The notes under the pieces: generated by a model
Told to the model about the DNA's origin: nothing
Database searches by the model: none
The model's input: only the letters and a program-made list of their open reading frames with translations
Shown: piece after piece, positions 33,222-56,564 of the stretch
How positions within the stretch are numbered: the first letter of the stretch is position 1
Layout of the letters: every line of letters starts with the position of its first letter
Assembly (NCBI GenBank): GCA_009760855.2
Contig: WPIO01000016.1
Span: forward strand, 6,497,001-6,561,000
Origin: Cristatella mucedo
Lineage: Eukaryota; Bryozoa; Phylactolaemata; Cristatellidae
DNA: 64,000 nt
Direction of reading: 5' to 3'
Made by a program: the position numbers and the translations under genes

Positions 33222-34235
33222 GCCGGCACATTCACTGAAAATCGGACCGGACAGCTTTCACGAGAAAAGACTTTCCAACTACCTCAAAGCACCTAGTGCG
33301 ATTACGCATATGCTTAAAAAATCTTAGCGGATTTAACAGCCTCATTTGTATAGCGGCAGAAGAGCTTTATCGGCTATCACCACTGCTTGCAGTTGGCAAT
33401 ACACAATCGCCCAGCTGCAGCATTCGAACCCACGACCTCGGTCGGGAACAGGGAGCACCTTACCTCCTGCGTCCAGTAGGCAGCACTGAGATGCAGATTA
33501 AAAATCGGTTCAGAAGAAACGAACCGAATCCTTGAGCTAAGCACAGAAGACAACCGAACCAAAAATCCCTGTAACCAAGGCTACTAGACGTCCCATAGAT
33601 TTCACTCCGAGATGCTATACTGCCTACATAAGCAATATATGGTTTCTTGGTGCACCCAGAGCCAGCGCCAAGTATCGACGCTAACAAAATAGCGACCAAC
33701 GCATATGAACTCGCTTACCGATCGATATCTCCTATGTAAAAAACTGGCATTCGCCAGCAGCGGCACGAAAAGTAAAGTAAGGGGAGACAATCTGAGAGAC
33801 ACTGGTCACTAGGTTTGCAAGCAGCCAGCTGCTCTTTCGGCAAAGAACTGTTGGCACCGAGCGTGCTGCTCTAAAATAAACAGCCATCGCCATCGTTTGA
33901 TGCCAGGTTCATGTCTATTGCTGCTAGATCATTCATCAGTAAAAGAAAAAACTGAGCTTAAGGCTTGACATCAAACTCATCAGGCTCATCTGCCGATGCC
34001 TCAACTAAGTTCATAGCTTAAGCCTGTCAAACATGGAACGATGATCCGATGGTAGGCAGCATTCCGCGGTTTAGCATTGACATGAGTGGCATAAGTAGGT
34101 CAGTGCAGGCCGACTTATAGAACTCGAAGCACTAGATTGCCACGGGCACCGGAAGACTGGATGATATCTCGCTGAGCAGAGCCAGCATCGCCGAGGTCAT
34201 ACTCCTTATCCACTGTGGGCTTCATCCATCCCTCG
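33222..34235 (+). repeat. Dispersed repeat R1, copy 2 (with SINE A inside)
   Basis: Aligns in order with 19130-20275, from ATTCACTGAAAATCGGACCG to GCCAGCATCGCCGAGGTC and a TACTCCTTATCCA word. It lacks the SINE A and SINE B present in copy 1, but carries a different SINE A at 33302-33482 that copy 1 lacks. Confidence 0.7.
33302..33482 (-). mobile_element. SINE A copy, antisense, inside repeat R1
   Basis: Antisense body GCGGATTTAACAGCCTC, TTTGTATAGCGGCAGAAGAG, CACTGCTTGCAGTTGGCAAT and GCATTCGAACCCACGACCTC, ending CACCTTACCTCCTGCG. The flanks join as in copy 1 at about 19243, which is an empty site. Confidence 0.8.
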
Positions 34236-34387
34236 TTCGCTGCCGACCAAATAGCTGCACGCATCTCCTGCCAGTCTCCCTACAGAAGAGTAACGCTACA
34301 GATACGCAAGCTCTTTTTGCAATACACGCACGACACAGGCAAAAAGGAGCCGCATGTTGCATGGGTCACCGATCGAGATTATTCAAG

Positions 34388-34540
34388 CACGAGTGGTTAA
34401 GGTGCTCGCCCTGACCTCTGAGATAGGGGCCGAGGTCGGGGGAGGGGGGTTGGAACCCCTCGGCATATGTGAAGCGCCTGAATAAGGATTTTAAGTTCTC
34501 TTAGGGCGCTATACAAATGAATTACGTATTTATTTATTTA
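34388..34540 (+). mobile_element. SINE B copy
   Basis: Head GAGTGGTTAAGGTGCTCGCC, a B-box-like GGGTTGGAACCCC, then GTGAAGCGCCTGAATAAGG and TTAAGTTCTCTTAGGGCGCT with ATACAAATGAATTACG and a (ATTT)n end. The 5' end is slightly short. Confidence 0.8.
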
Positions 34541-35597
34541 CGCTATCTCGGCAGGACTAACTACCTCAATTTCGATAACCAGTCTAGCAGCAATGTGAAA
34601 GAGTAACTGTACTGGTAGAGTAGCGTTTCACTAGGCTGCACAACAAGGACAGAATGCCAAAACATACCTGTCTATGCGGTACAAGGGAGGCGCAGCAAAA
34701 CCATTAGCTAGTCTATGCTAATTAGGTGTGCAGCTGGCGATCTCACAGAGTTCGTAGCTTTTTTGACCGGCAGCACGACCAACTTCTAAATGGAGCGTCG
34801 AAATTCCTAGCGGTGCCTGCGCTCGCTAGCAAGCTCGAGTGCTCGACTGCACGCTCAAAGTCTAAGCAGCCTTTTGCCTGCAATTAATAGCTACGAGCAT
34901 TCTGGTCACGGAACAAAAAGAAAACTGCGAAACGCAGCACAACAAGATAAGCGAGTAGTATACATAGGAGTTACAACGAAGGACAAGCAGAAGTGCCACA
35001 AAAACGCAGGAACAGATAGATGGCATATTTGTGCAAGCGTCTTGGCAGTGCATCCACCGTAAGAACCTGAAGAGAAAAGTAAAACAAAAAGATCAAAGGT
35101 GATTCGTCGACTGTCCCATTTGCCAGACGAGGCAGGGGAGTCTCAGTGACCAGTGTACGCTTACGAAAGATGAAGGCAATAAAGAAGTAACTGCTGCGAG
35201 ACTCAAACTTACATCTTGGGTTGTTTATTGGGAGCACCATACCGCAAGGCAAACCGGCAGTGACAAAGCATCGGTCGCCAAAAGTCATTAAACGTGAAGG
35301 TGACTAATTTAAAGCCTTGACAGAAACTGGGAGAGCAACGAGGCTGACACTGCTGTAGCGATTGAAATGCCATGTAGGTATAGAGGAGCCCAGTCCTGAC
35401 AGGCCCATAGGTCAGTGAGAATGTTTTGATTATATCTGCTGCTCAACCTGAAACCTCCAAAACTCTTTTAGAAAAGGAGGGCAATAGGTTAAAATTCTTT
35501 TAAATAAAGACCAATCGAACAGCTATGTTTAGGACTACTTGTACAAAGCCACCTCTAAAAGCACATTACAGCCTTAAGAGAGACCACAAAGCTAGTA
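34541..35597. other. No gene recognised
   Basis: Minus-strand frames at 35288-34971 and 35053-34862 lie near decent splice words (a TTTTCTCTTCAG acceptor at about 35069, an AGAT|GTAAGT donor near 35218). The peptides are not recognisable and do not fit the CRYZ C-terminus. Confidence 0.3.
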
Positions 35598-37010
35598 ATA
35601 ATAATAACAATAATAATAACAATAACAATAATAATATACTCGCTCAAGCACCCTCAGAGAACTCAATCTCTTTCTCGGCACTTTACATTTGCTGCAAAGG
35701 AAACACGATCGAATGGCGAGTGGTATCATGCCTGATAAACAACAAGAATAACATGGTTAGGGGTGACACGTACAGGGTTAGCATGCATTAGGACATACAG
35801 GACGAATCAAAGGGACGAACTAAATGCTGTAATAAATAGATTCATTTTAATTGCTTTTTAATTGTGGTCAAGCCTGGGGATGTCGTGACGAAAGTCAGGA
35901 GTGAGTTCCAGGCTTTGGGAGCATACGAACTAAAGGCACGGTCTCCAAGAGATTGGAGGCTTGTACGAGGTATAGGTAAACAGTTAGATTCTGAAAACCA
36001 GGTAGTACGGTGCTTAGGCTGGTGGGGCAGTAGATCGAATAGGTAGGCTGGAGCCAAAGAATGAAACGACCTAAAAGTGAGCCACAAAACCTTGAAGTCG
36101 ATCCGTTGCTTCACCGGTAGCCAGTGCAGGTCGGCGAGAAGTGGTGTGATGTGGCAACTGCGATGCTCACGACAGACAAGCCTAACTACAGAGTTTTTCA
36201 CCAGCTGCGAGCCTCTGGCTGTTGTGGTCGTCTAACGAAAGGTCACTTTGGAACATGCCACCTAGATTTCGATCTGATTCGACAGGAGATATGCTGGCAG
36301 AGCCAACTTTGAGCTTTAGCCTTTCCAATTTCTGAATCAAACTTGGTTTGCCTATAACTAGTAAGTTGGTTGGATCATTAAAATTTAAGAAAACTTGTTG
36401 CCATCCATGTGTGGATATCATCAATACATGCAGCAATGGTGTTGAAAGAATTTGACGTATTAAGGGCTGGAGATATCAAAGCAAAGGTACAACTGAGTGT
36501 CATCTGCATAGAAGTGAAAGCCTGGATTGTGCTTAACAATCACATCGGCAAAAGGAAGAGTGTGAACCGTGAAAAGTACTGGACCAAGCCCGGAGCCCTG
36601 AGGTACCCCATATTTCAGAGGTTCCTCTGGTGTTCTTTATCCATTCACATCAGTACTCTGGAGTCCCCCACTGAGGTAGGACGTGAAACATTGCAAAGCA
36701 ATCGCGGTAATGTCAAGGCGAGATGAGAGGAGCTCAAGAAGTACTCAGTGATTGATAGTATCAAAAGCTGCCGAAAGATCAAGCGAAGCCAGCAGAGATA
36801 CTCTACCAATGTCTGCATTCCTGAGTAGGTCGTTGTACACCCAAAGTAATGCTGACTCTGTGGAGTGATTAGCTCTAAAGCCAGACTGGAACGTACTAGC
36901 AAGGTTTGAAGTTTCAATATATGAGTTCAGCTTGTCTGCCACGACTCGTTCCAGTGTCTTTGATAGGAATGGTAGAAGGGAGACTGAACCACCTAAGCTA
37001 GCCATTTCGG
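35598..37010 (-). mobile_element. LINE copy, antisense, RT to 3' tail
   Basis: The minus strand reads [20 protein letters not shown], then NLASTFQSGFRANHSTESAL, DLSAAFDTINH, the YADD-region remnant, NLLVIGKPSLIQKLERLKLK and CREHRSCHITPLLADLHWLP, ending in the 3' UTR and an (ATT)n-type run. About 1.4 kb, 5'-truncated, with frame breaks. An internal deletion joins SLDDHN to the C-terminal block near 36225. Confidence 0.85.
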
Positions 37011-37548
37011 TAAGTGATCATTAAATATGAAGAGACAAAGAGTATCCTGTTTGGCCGTGAAAGCAGTTCTCCAAAGTGAATGAACAACTGCATGACTATC
37101 GCAAAAAGTGACTTTCCATACCATGGCTGTACGCCTACCATGAGCGCATCTGCTATATTAACCAATCTCGTGTCTACAAGAAGACCTTTCTAGTTGAATT
37201 TTCTAGCTTGCAAGAATCCGATTGGGGTATAATAAACAGCGTGCCCTCTGCATCTGAGTGCTAGTGGAAAAGTGAGCCAGAAACTATGCAGACACACGCG
37301 CACACACGCGTTCGTGCACTAGAATCCCAAACATTTGGGAGATTAGAGTAGCAAAGACATACAATGTGTTTATTAAAACTATAAGGATATACCTCTACCC
37401 TTGAACCATAAGGATACTGCATGCATATGTAATGCCCATCGGCTTTAGCCACTTCAAATTTCCGAGAGAATCTCCCCACTAGTCGATCCCACACAGAGTC
37501 GTCTTGGATAAATCGGCCTCAATCTGTGCGGGTAACCTCTAGCAGCTC

Positions 37549-37824
37549 TGTCTACTCACTGAATAAAAAAACAATTACAAGACTCAAGCAGGCTGCAAAA
37601 AGCAGCAAAAAAGGTTGAGAGTCTACTGGAGGCTTCTGGAAACTATTGGAAACTTCTGGAACACTATCAAGGATACATCTTCCCCTGACCTCGGCATCTA
37701 AACCTGGCTGGGCCTCTGACACCTGTGGCCAATCTGTGGCCAACCGCAACAACAACTGCAATGTGCCAGCCTCAAACGTGTCATCGTCGTATGCACTATG
37801 GGCAGCTAGGGTGACCTGTAAATG
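37549..37824 (-). CDS. Unrecognised open frame, possible exon or retroelement remnant
   Basis: After a TTTACAG acceptor-like word the minus strand is open for about 90 codons to a TAA near 37552. It starts VTLAAHSAYDDDTFEAG, holds LATDWPQVSEAQPG, and ends in a strongly hydrophobic segment (LLLFAACLSLVIVFLF) that could be a membrane anchor. I do not recognise the family. It overlaps the heat-shock-like motif cluster, so it may be chance. Confidence 0.2.
37629..37661. promoter_or_regulatory. Heat-shock-element-like array
   Basis: Units at exact 5-base spacing read GAG, TTC, GAA, tat, GAA, TTC, GAA starting at 37629, 37634, 37639, 37644, 37649, 37654 and 37659. Five of seven match the alternating nGAAn/nTTCn rule perfectly. 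No heat-shock gene is recognised beside it. The 10-base internal repetition of TTGGAAACT could produce this by chance. Confidence 0.4.
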
Positions 37825-38681
37825 CTGGCAGATTCTCCTGCTTCACCAAAAGAAGTGTGTCTTGAAAAATGATATCATAGGGAGTCAAGCCTATTGATGC
37901 TACCATCGAGCTAAGATTTATCCCTGGGTATTTCAAACTCGCAGTTCAAATACGCGAATGACAGGGTAATGACTGCTGTTTTAGCTGCTGTCCGGCAAGC
38001 AAATATGAAGTAAGCAGCAAGCAAATATGAAGTAAGCGCCAATCCGATTGTAATTTCCTTTTTAGGTAGACACCTATGGCTTCAGTGCCATCGTAAGGGT
38101 TCGCAGAGAAATAGCACAGGACTCGATTAAATTCAGCCATATTTAATGTGCATACTAGTGCACGATACCACCAGCAGTTGAGACCATCGCAAGGTACATC
38201 CAGTACCCCGGCTATCCACAAAGGTGATTCTACACTATGAGCACAAACGACGGGCTTATTTCTACTTAAAAATTAAACGCCCCGTGTCACCTCGGCATTC
38301 CGTGACCCACTTTTGGCTTTGATATGCTTGCAATTATGTCAAATGAAAATGATTTTCAGAAGATAAGTTTTGTTGGTACCGATGAGTGTCCGAAAAGAGC
38401 TGGAAAAATATCAAGGTCAGCCACTGAGCATGGACAAACGACACGAATGTGCAGGTGCTCACTTTACATAAGCAGCATGTGCATAAAGCTGGATTACGAG
38501 AGCACAACATGAGCTCACGGAGATTATTCTGTTTGCTCCACGAATATTGACAACTGTCACTTTGGCAAGATGAGCCAGAGCGACGAAGCCGCTGTGAAAT
38601 GAAAACTGATGGCTTGAAACCTCCAGCTCAACTTTAATATGCTGCACTCGAGTGACCAAAAGAAGACACGGACTACACAAC

Positions 38682-38905
38682 CTTTCATTAGACGACCATA
38701 TCAGCTTCACAGTAACATTAATAAAATTCGGGCATCCTTGGACAGGGATGCTACGTGAAAATTAGTCTATGCATTTGTGACATGCCACTTCGACTTCTGT
38801 AACTCACTGCTTGATGATCTATCGACCTGTGCAATAAGGCGTTTACGGTTAGTGCAAAACTCTGCAGCCAGCCTTGTCTGTCATGAGCAGCGCAGTTGCC
38901 ACAAC
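38682..38905 (+). mobile_element. LINE fragment, RT C-terminal block
   Basis: Reads SLDDHISF, then SLCICDMPLRLL-like frames matching FVTSRLDFCNSLL, LSTCAIRRLRLVQNSAASLV and CHEQRSCH. Short internal truncation of an old copy, just beyond the last recognised CRYZ-like donor. Confidence 0.7.
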
Positions 38906-39069
38906 TACATGCCCCAAGCCCTCAAGCTTATGCTTCGATGCTATGATATACTGTTGATACTTTGACCAAGCAATTTACACGGCACTTCTCCTGCCGGAGT
39001 TTATGGCCACTCCCACAAAAGAAGGCACTCAGCTTAAGAAGAAACCCTTGCAGAGAGAAGCGTACACAC

Positions 39070-50600
<11,531 letters not shown>

Positions 50601-50859
50601 TGCTGGAGAGAACTGAGCAGTCTTCCTGCGGAGGAGCACGGAACTAAATTGGAGGAAAAAAGAAAAAACTTTTTTCAAGCAGGCAGCAATGACGAGTGGA
50701 TGAACAGGTCGTCATGTACGCCAGCCAGTAGGCCATGCTGCCTGCACAGTATCCATCGTTTTCTGCTAGGTGCCCGACTAGCAGAAGACCTGCACACCCC
50801 TCAAGTGCATGGCTGCTCTAGTGACAGTCACCGATCGATTGCGCACAGATAGCACAACG

Positions 50860-52200
50860 GCAAGTCTGTTCCAGTGTCGCATACATAAGTACATACACAA
50901 TGTTGGCAGCAAAACAATTGTGACTTTACTACCATTTCAGTCGGCTGTTTAATCTCTTTGATTGAATTAAACTTCCAATTGCTTTTGTACGAGCATATAA
51001 ATGGTAATGTAAAGAGAATTATTTAATTATTTATTTAAAAAATGAAAAACATTGTAAAGGAAAGGACAAGGACACAGCAATGCACATTGGCTCGCAAGCG
51101 AATTTACTCAAATACAAGTTTACAGAACGAACGAACAGTGTGGAGCCCCCCACCCTTTGTTGCTGCAGTCCTTCAATAATAACCAGGGAAACTGTCACCA
51201 CCATCACCATCGCTGTCACCTCATCCTGAGCAACGCCTACTCAAGCGATGGTTCTACACTTTTGGTCAGTTTTAACTTGGGGCTACCATCTTCAATATCG
51301 CCGTTGTCGTCACCAACGTTGTCTTCAACTAAACCGAATGGGCATTTATCGTTTTTCCATACTTGTACCGAGATAATCCTATGCCTTAATTACTAATTAG
51401 AGTGTAGAACCGAGGTGCATAGACAGCGATGTAAGTCGACTGCCTAGAGGTAAACCATCCAGTCAACAGTGAGGCAATCACTTGCTGATAAAGCCAGCAA
51501 AGATCTCGATCGCATTGAATCAAGAAGCTTGAGTAACTACTCTGCATCCAGTTACCACCCAGCACATATGCAAATCATTGTCCGGTACAACCTATCAGAA
51601 ATAGATTGTGCCTTTGAGCATTTTGAAGCTTAACAGAAAAGGTGCAATTCAATATATCATGCACGCCAAAGGCCACATCTTTACGAATAAATGCCAGCAC
51701 TGAGCTGGAATTAGCCACTGCACCGATGGATGGGCGGGAGCCAAGGTTGCCAGAGTGATCCATCATCTATCACACACTGGCAGTGCTTCATTCGGCAGAC
51801 GGCAGTATTTGGAAAAGACTTGGGTGCTCAGCATCTTGAGTTATGTGTTCTCCAACAATGCAACCCTTCCTAGCTCAACTCATATGCACAGATTTGTAGA
51901 CGAATTAATGTGAGCTATCCTCACATACAGGCCAGCCAACAGACCACCATACTATATATTTGCTAAGGAATTATACAAAAAACACTTGACATATTCACCT
52001 AGGTTGCACAATTTCACTAGCCAACCCATATCAACCAACTAGCGGTGGGATGAAGACCAGTGCCTGCTCCTGCTGCTACTAACATGGCATTTCTGAGGCA
52101 TATTTAGGGAAATGAGCATTGTTAGAGCCACAGGCACTGGTCTCAGTCAGCCGAGCAGGTATAGGTGACGGCATAATGGATAAGAATCTAGTTGAAATGG
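50860..52200. other. Upstream flank of the CRYZ-like gene, no gene recognised
   Basis: Mostly AT-rich with a short CACCACCATCACCATC run near 51197. No promoter elements or exons are identifiable. The CRYZ-like promoter should lie upstream of 50600, but nothing specific is visible. Confidence 0.35.
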
Positions 52201-52253
52201 GTTGCTTCCTTCGAAGCCTATATAAAGCGCCTAGAAAGTGACTTAGCTCTCTT

Positions 52254-52570
52254 ATTGTAATGTAATGGAATAGAATGCATCTCTGTCTGTAACTTCACAA
52301 ACTCACAAAGACCATGTGGGTGTTATGCATGAGAGTTTACTGTAGTGCACTCAAAGCCTAAGCGACGGCTTCCGGTACGCACTCGGCAGCCAAAAGACTT
52401 CGTCTCACGTAACAAAGTAACAAAGTAACAAAGAGAAAGTGAGAAGCATTGGCAGAGTCAGGAGAGCAGCCGCAATGACGAGCAGCACGGGAAGCAGCTG
52501 CTCAGGACGGCGGCCGGAAAGGATGCGCCACATTGGGCAGCGGGAGAGTAGCTGTCGTAAGAATTGCGCA
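52254..52570 (-). mobile_element. Retroposon family C copy
   Basis: Starts TTGTAATGTAATGGAATAG and follows the order of 46467-46740, with GACCATGTGGGTGTTATG, GTAGTGCACTCAAAGCC, GGCAGCCAAAAGACTTCG and a GTAACAAA triplication, then GCAGAGTCAGGAGAGCAG. A LINE-like tail (AAAGCGCCTAGAAAGTGACT) abuts it on the left at about 52225. Confidence 0.7.
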
Positions 52571-52661
52571 AGCGAGTTCCACAGTGTCCAGGACCTTCGG
52601 TGCAAAAGCCTCTGCTGCCAACGGTCTGACTGAAGGTAAGGAGCAGCTAACGTATCGCTAT

Positions 52662-52703
52662 CACAGAGAGCCTCATCCTAGGGAATGGAGGAGGCTCTCT
52701 GTG
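52662..52703. repeat. Perfect 13-base inverted repeat
   Basis: CACAGAGAGCCTC at 52662-52674 and GAGGCTCTCTGTG at 52691-52703, with a 16-base loop. It sits just beyond a family C copy. No function is assigned. Confidence 0.85.
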
Positions 52704-53202
52704 AGAGGAGGCTGAGAGACTGGAGGTGCAGCTGCTCTCAGCCAGGTGTGAAGGAGCCAAGCAGTGGCCTTGGCCTCGCGGTTCAGCATAAGAACTTTAC
52801 TCAGCGATAGAAATTTATTGGTATCAGTAACGTTATAATTTTTTATAGATAAACAGAGCAAGATAGCGAAGGGCCTTAAAAGTGACTCGCTGACCCGGTG
52901 CCCCTCCACTCCCCCTAACGGCAGTGCTGCTGCACCAGCAGCAGCAAGTAAGTGGACGATTCAACTACTGAAACAACCTGCACTGCCAATGATGCAACTA
53001 AGCAAGACCTCGTGATCCAAAAAGAAGAAAACAAAGGGCGCGTCACTGCTACGATTGGCAGACTCCTGTAAGGTCAAGGCTCAGTCCTCCCCCTACGAAG
53101 TTCAGACCTATCATGGCGAATCCTGGCTATGCCCTTGGACATACCGCGGAGATACACCGATTCAATTACTAGTGTTTTTTTGGCCTTTACCAAGGTGCAG
53201 CT

Positions 53203-54640
53203 ATAATAAGAATAATAATAGTACAAATAATAATAAAGAGTCTTTCTTATAGCGCCAAGAGAACTAAATCTCCATACAGGTAATTTACAACTTGCCTTCA
53301 AGAGATGGGACAATGAATAATTAACAGCATGCAAGGTACTCGTGCTTAGACGAGCATGCAAGTGCTGAAGGCACTCGGGGTTGATCGTTCGTAGGACCAC
53401 AAGTTGGTCCACAATGCACTGAATCACGCACAGGTACGGATGCAATGTACGCATGAGCAAAAAAGACCAGCCCGCTGGGGCGCAGGGAGAAAGCTGAGCG
53501 GGGGAACAGACGTGCCCCTTTGGCCGAACTCTGACGATGCAAACCCGATGGATGTAGCGACAGAAGACGAAAGTAATTTCCAGACTTTGGGAGGATGCAA
53601 ACTGAAGGCCAGATCACCTTCAAATTTCAATTTAGTGCCAATGTGGCTACTTTGAGATTATGACTCTGTCGTTGGATTATGGACTGTTGCGATTTATGGC
53701 AGTGGTATATAAGTAACTGGCGGCAAAGGCCCGGCGAGTCAGGTCGAGGTCGCCAGGCGGAGGGAGAGGGGCAGTCGTGTGCTGGCTGGCCCGCTGCTGC
53801 GGCATCCGAGTGAATAAGCTTCTTTTTGAGACCGCCTGCTTCGGTGTTCCGCGCGGTATCGCGTACCTGCTGCTTAGAGAATGTCAAAGTGCAGCCAAGA
53901 ACAGCCAGACGACTGGATGCCGAGAAGCGGATGGACTCGAGGAGTAAGAAGGTCGGATAGGTTGTTAAGTTTGCTTGCGAAAGTGAGTGAAGCGGCTTGT
54001 AGTAGGTCGGACGGTGGGAGGGAGCACCTGTAATTCGATTCGATGCTTTATAGGGAGCCAGTCAAGCTCAGACAGGCAGGCAGTTGTGTGCGGCTTAGCT
54101 GCTACTTCGTCATTGATGTGAGACCCGATGAGCTGTCGAGTTTTGCACCAGTTGCACACAACCTATAATCTAGACCCGATGTCACAAACGCGTGAATTAG
54201 TTTGGCTGCCCTACCCTTGTCCAAGCAGGCCCTAATTTGGCAAGCGTTCCTACGCTTTAAGTGACAGCTGAGGCAATGAAATCGTTCCTGACAAGTCATT
54301 TTGGAACAGCACGACTAACGGCAGAGGTCAGGAGAGTGATGAAAGATAAATCAATCTTGAGGACTTCAACTGTAGGGGAAAACAAGGCTCGCCGGTTAAA
54401 ACTGAGTCGCTCATATCGTCGTTAAGGTATAGGAAGCTATGGGTCATCGATGCAGAGTAAGTAAGTGAATCTGGTGCAGAGTAAGGCTTGAGAGGGGCCA
54501 CAAGATAGGTAGAGCTGAGTGTCATCAGCAATGAATGAATGAATAACAAATAAATGCCGAGATTGTGTTTAGCAATGACATCGGACAGAGGAAAGGTATA
54601 GATACTGAAGAGTGGGCACGTAACCACCACTGGCCACAGT
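53203..54640 (-). mobile_element. LINE copy, antisense, strongly diverged
   Basis: Tail-like TATAGCGCCAAGAGAACTAAATC at 53255 on the + strand, then GVWKLLSSSVATS-like ORF end near 53600 and CNWCKT near 54150. Upstream are QIRACLDKGRAAKLIHAFVTSGLD (54250-54170) and FPLSDVIAKHNLG (54590). The order and spacing follow the LINE, with unrelated sequence near 53660-53960. Confidence 0.7.
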
Positions 54641-54659
54641 GAATGTGCACGTTACGGCT

Positions 54660-55215
54660 AATCGTAGTGTGCATGCTGACATTGTGTGGGTTATCACTGA
54701 CCACATGGTCACTACGCCTACAGCACACGTGGATAGATCCTAGAAAGCGATTAAGTTTTTATAGGTGCTATACAAAAGTATTATTAGTATCATTGTAAAT
54801 GAAAGGGCCTAGGACCGAACTTGAATAACGCATTTCTTATCATTTCAAACGAACGTAACAGGCAATGGCCGAAGACCGGTGCAGGGCTCACCTACTCTTA
54901 GGGCTTAGAACGACATAGTATAAAAAGTTATAGACAGTACGACAAACCAAAGGCCAAACACCTTCGAGAGTATTCTCGCAGTGATCAAGTCACAACAACA
55001 CCCTTATAGGTGAGTACACAAAGACGAGATGGCTAAGTAGCTTTTCGATTAGGCTTTCTGTAGCCCGGTATAAACACATAACCGTTACCGTACTGAATTA
55101 AAAAGAAATAAGCTAAAAACTTGAGTTCCGTAGTCTAGGATCTGCAGACCAAAAGCTCATGCTTCTAAAGGTCTGGTTGAAGGAATGGAACAGCTAATGC
55201 ATTGCTTGCCCATAG
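54660..55215. other. No gene recognised
   Basis: A LINE-like tail word (GATCCTAGAAAGCGATTAAG, then GGTGCTATACAAA and ATT) lies at 54735-54785 on the + strand. The rest is unassigned. Confidence 0.4.
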
Positions 55216-55219
55216 AGGA

Positions 55220-55690
55220 CTGCAGGGTCGCAGTTGCCACATCACAACACTTCTTACCGACCTGCACTGGCTACCAGTCAAGCAACGGATCGACTTCAAG
55301 GTTTTGTCGCTCACTTTTAGGTCACTTCATTGTTTGGCCCCAGCCTTTCTCTCAGATCTACTCCCCCACCAGGCCAACCATCGTACCATCTGCTTTTCGG
55401 AATCCAACAGTTTACCAATACCTCGTACAAACCTCAAATCCTTTGGAGACCATGCATTAGTTCGTATGCTCCCAAAGCTTGAAACTCACACCCGACTTGT
55501 GTCACAACATCTGCTGACTTGACCACATAAAAAGAACTTAAAAACACATCTATTTATGACAGCATTTAGTGGGTCCCTGTAATTCGTTCTTAATGTGCTT
55601 ATGCGTGCTGGCACTGTGTATGCTGCCACTAACCACACTTGCATGCTGACCCTGTGCATGTCACCCCCAACCATGTTATTCATGCTGTTT
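55220..55690 (+). mobile_element. LINE 3' part
   Basis: The frame 55202-55522 reads CHITTLLTDLHWLPVKQRID, then FKVLSLTFRSLHCLAPAFLS, DLLPHQANHRT and RTNLKSFGDHALV, the well-kept C-terminal block. The 3' UTR follows to about 55690 without a tail. Confidence 0.85.
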
Positions 55691-55854
55691 ACCAAGCAAC
55701 ATTAACATTCCATGTAAAGAGACCGTCAACCCAGTCAGGGTAACGTCCTGCATTTTGTAAGGATACTTTAAATGCAGTAAAAAGACCGTATGCTCTGTCC
55801 CTGGCTAAAGGAAAGCAGAGCGTCCTAGCGATCCTTAGCTTGAGTGAAAATAAC

Positions 55855-55985
55855 ATCAAGCATGATATTACTCACCATTCAATCGCGTTTCCCTTTGCAG
55901 CAAATGTAAAGCGCCAAGAGAGAGATTTGGTTCTCTGGGGGCGTTTCATCAAGTATAACATTATTATTATTACTATTAAGGAACG
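55855..55985 (+). mobile_element. SINE A body and tail, or LINE tail
   Basis: GCATGATATTACTCACCATT and CAATCGCGTTTCCCTTTGC match SINE A at 24508-24548. AAATGTAAAGCGCCAAGAG, a GATTTGGTTCTCTGGGGGCG tail and an ATT run follow. The tRNA-like head is missing. Confidence 0.65.
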
Positions 55986-56467
55986 ATGAGGCTGAACCTG
56001 GTGCAGCAGTTCAGCTAGGTATGAAGGAGCCAAGCCGCGGCAAGTAAGAAGCCCAAACTAGTGCTCAGCAGTTCAATGCGTGAGAAGCAATGAACCGGAA
56101 TGCTGCTCATTCAAAAATTGCAGATAGCTACAAAAGTGTATCACAAAATAGCACACCTTTGGCTTACCACACTATCAAAAAACTATCATGGACCAACTCT
56201 GTCTTCCAGAGATGGTGGAGACTCCACCCACAATTTTAGCGATACAATTTAGTAGGATTACGATTGGGTATAGTCACGTTTCGTTTCTTTTGTGATACCG
56301 CAAGGTACTTACCAGAGCCAAGATCGGACGGGAATCGCTTAACACTAGCTAGGGGGCGGGCCAGGGCTACTCCTCCCCCCTCCGGAAGCAAACCCTGCTG
56401 TGCTCGGCAAGAGAGACCTACGTATTTGAGAACCACGCCTCCTTCTCGGCCCCTGCCGTGCTAGTTA

Positions 56468-56560
56468 TAACTATTATTATTATTATAAACTTATATAGCA
56501 CCCTATGAGAACTAAATCTCATTCTAAACACTTTATAAATGCAATTAAGAAAGCATAAAC
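56468..56560 (-). mobile_element. Retroposon tail, antisense
   Basis: An ATT run followed by TATAGCACCCTATGAGAACT, AAATCTCATTCTAAACACT and TTATAAATGCAATTAAG, a diverged antisense LINE-type 3' end. Confidence 0.5.
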
Positions 56561-56564
56561 GAAC

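Larger units (their letters stand above)
37011..38681. other. Unassigned region downstream of the CRYZ-like exons
   Basis: I searched the minus strand here for the missing CRYZ-type C-terminus and did not find it. It holds a heat-shock-element-like cluster and several moderate minus-strand open frames of unknown meaning. Confidence 0.4.

Noticed and set aside
34971-35288. Missing CRYZ-like C-terminal exon on the minus strand
   Set aside because: The splice words are decent, but none of the three frames shows the conserved GWL/PV and AH..I pattern expected.
35598-37010. Host reverse-transcriptase gene
   Set aside because: It is one of many frame-broken copies of the same LINE with the same 3' tail.
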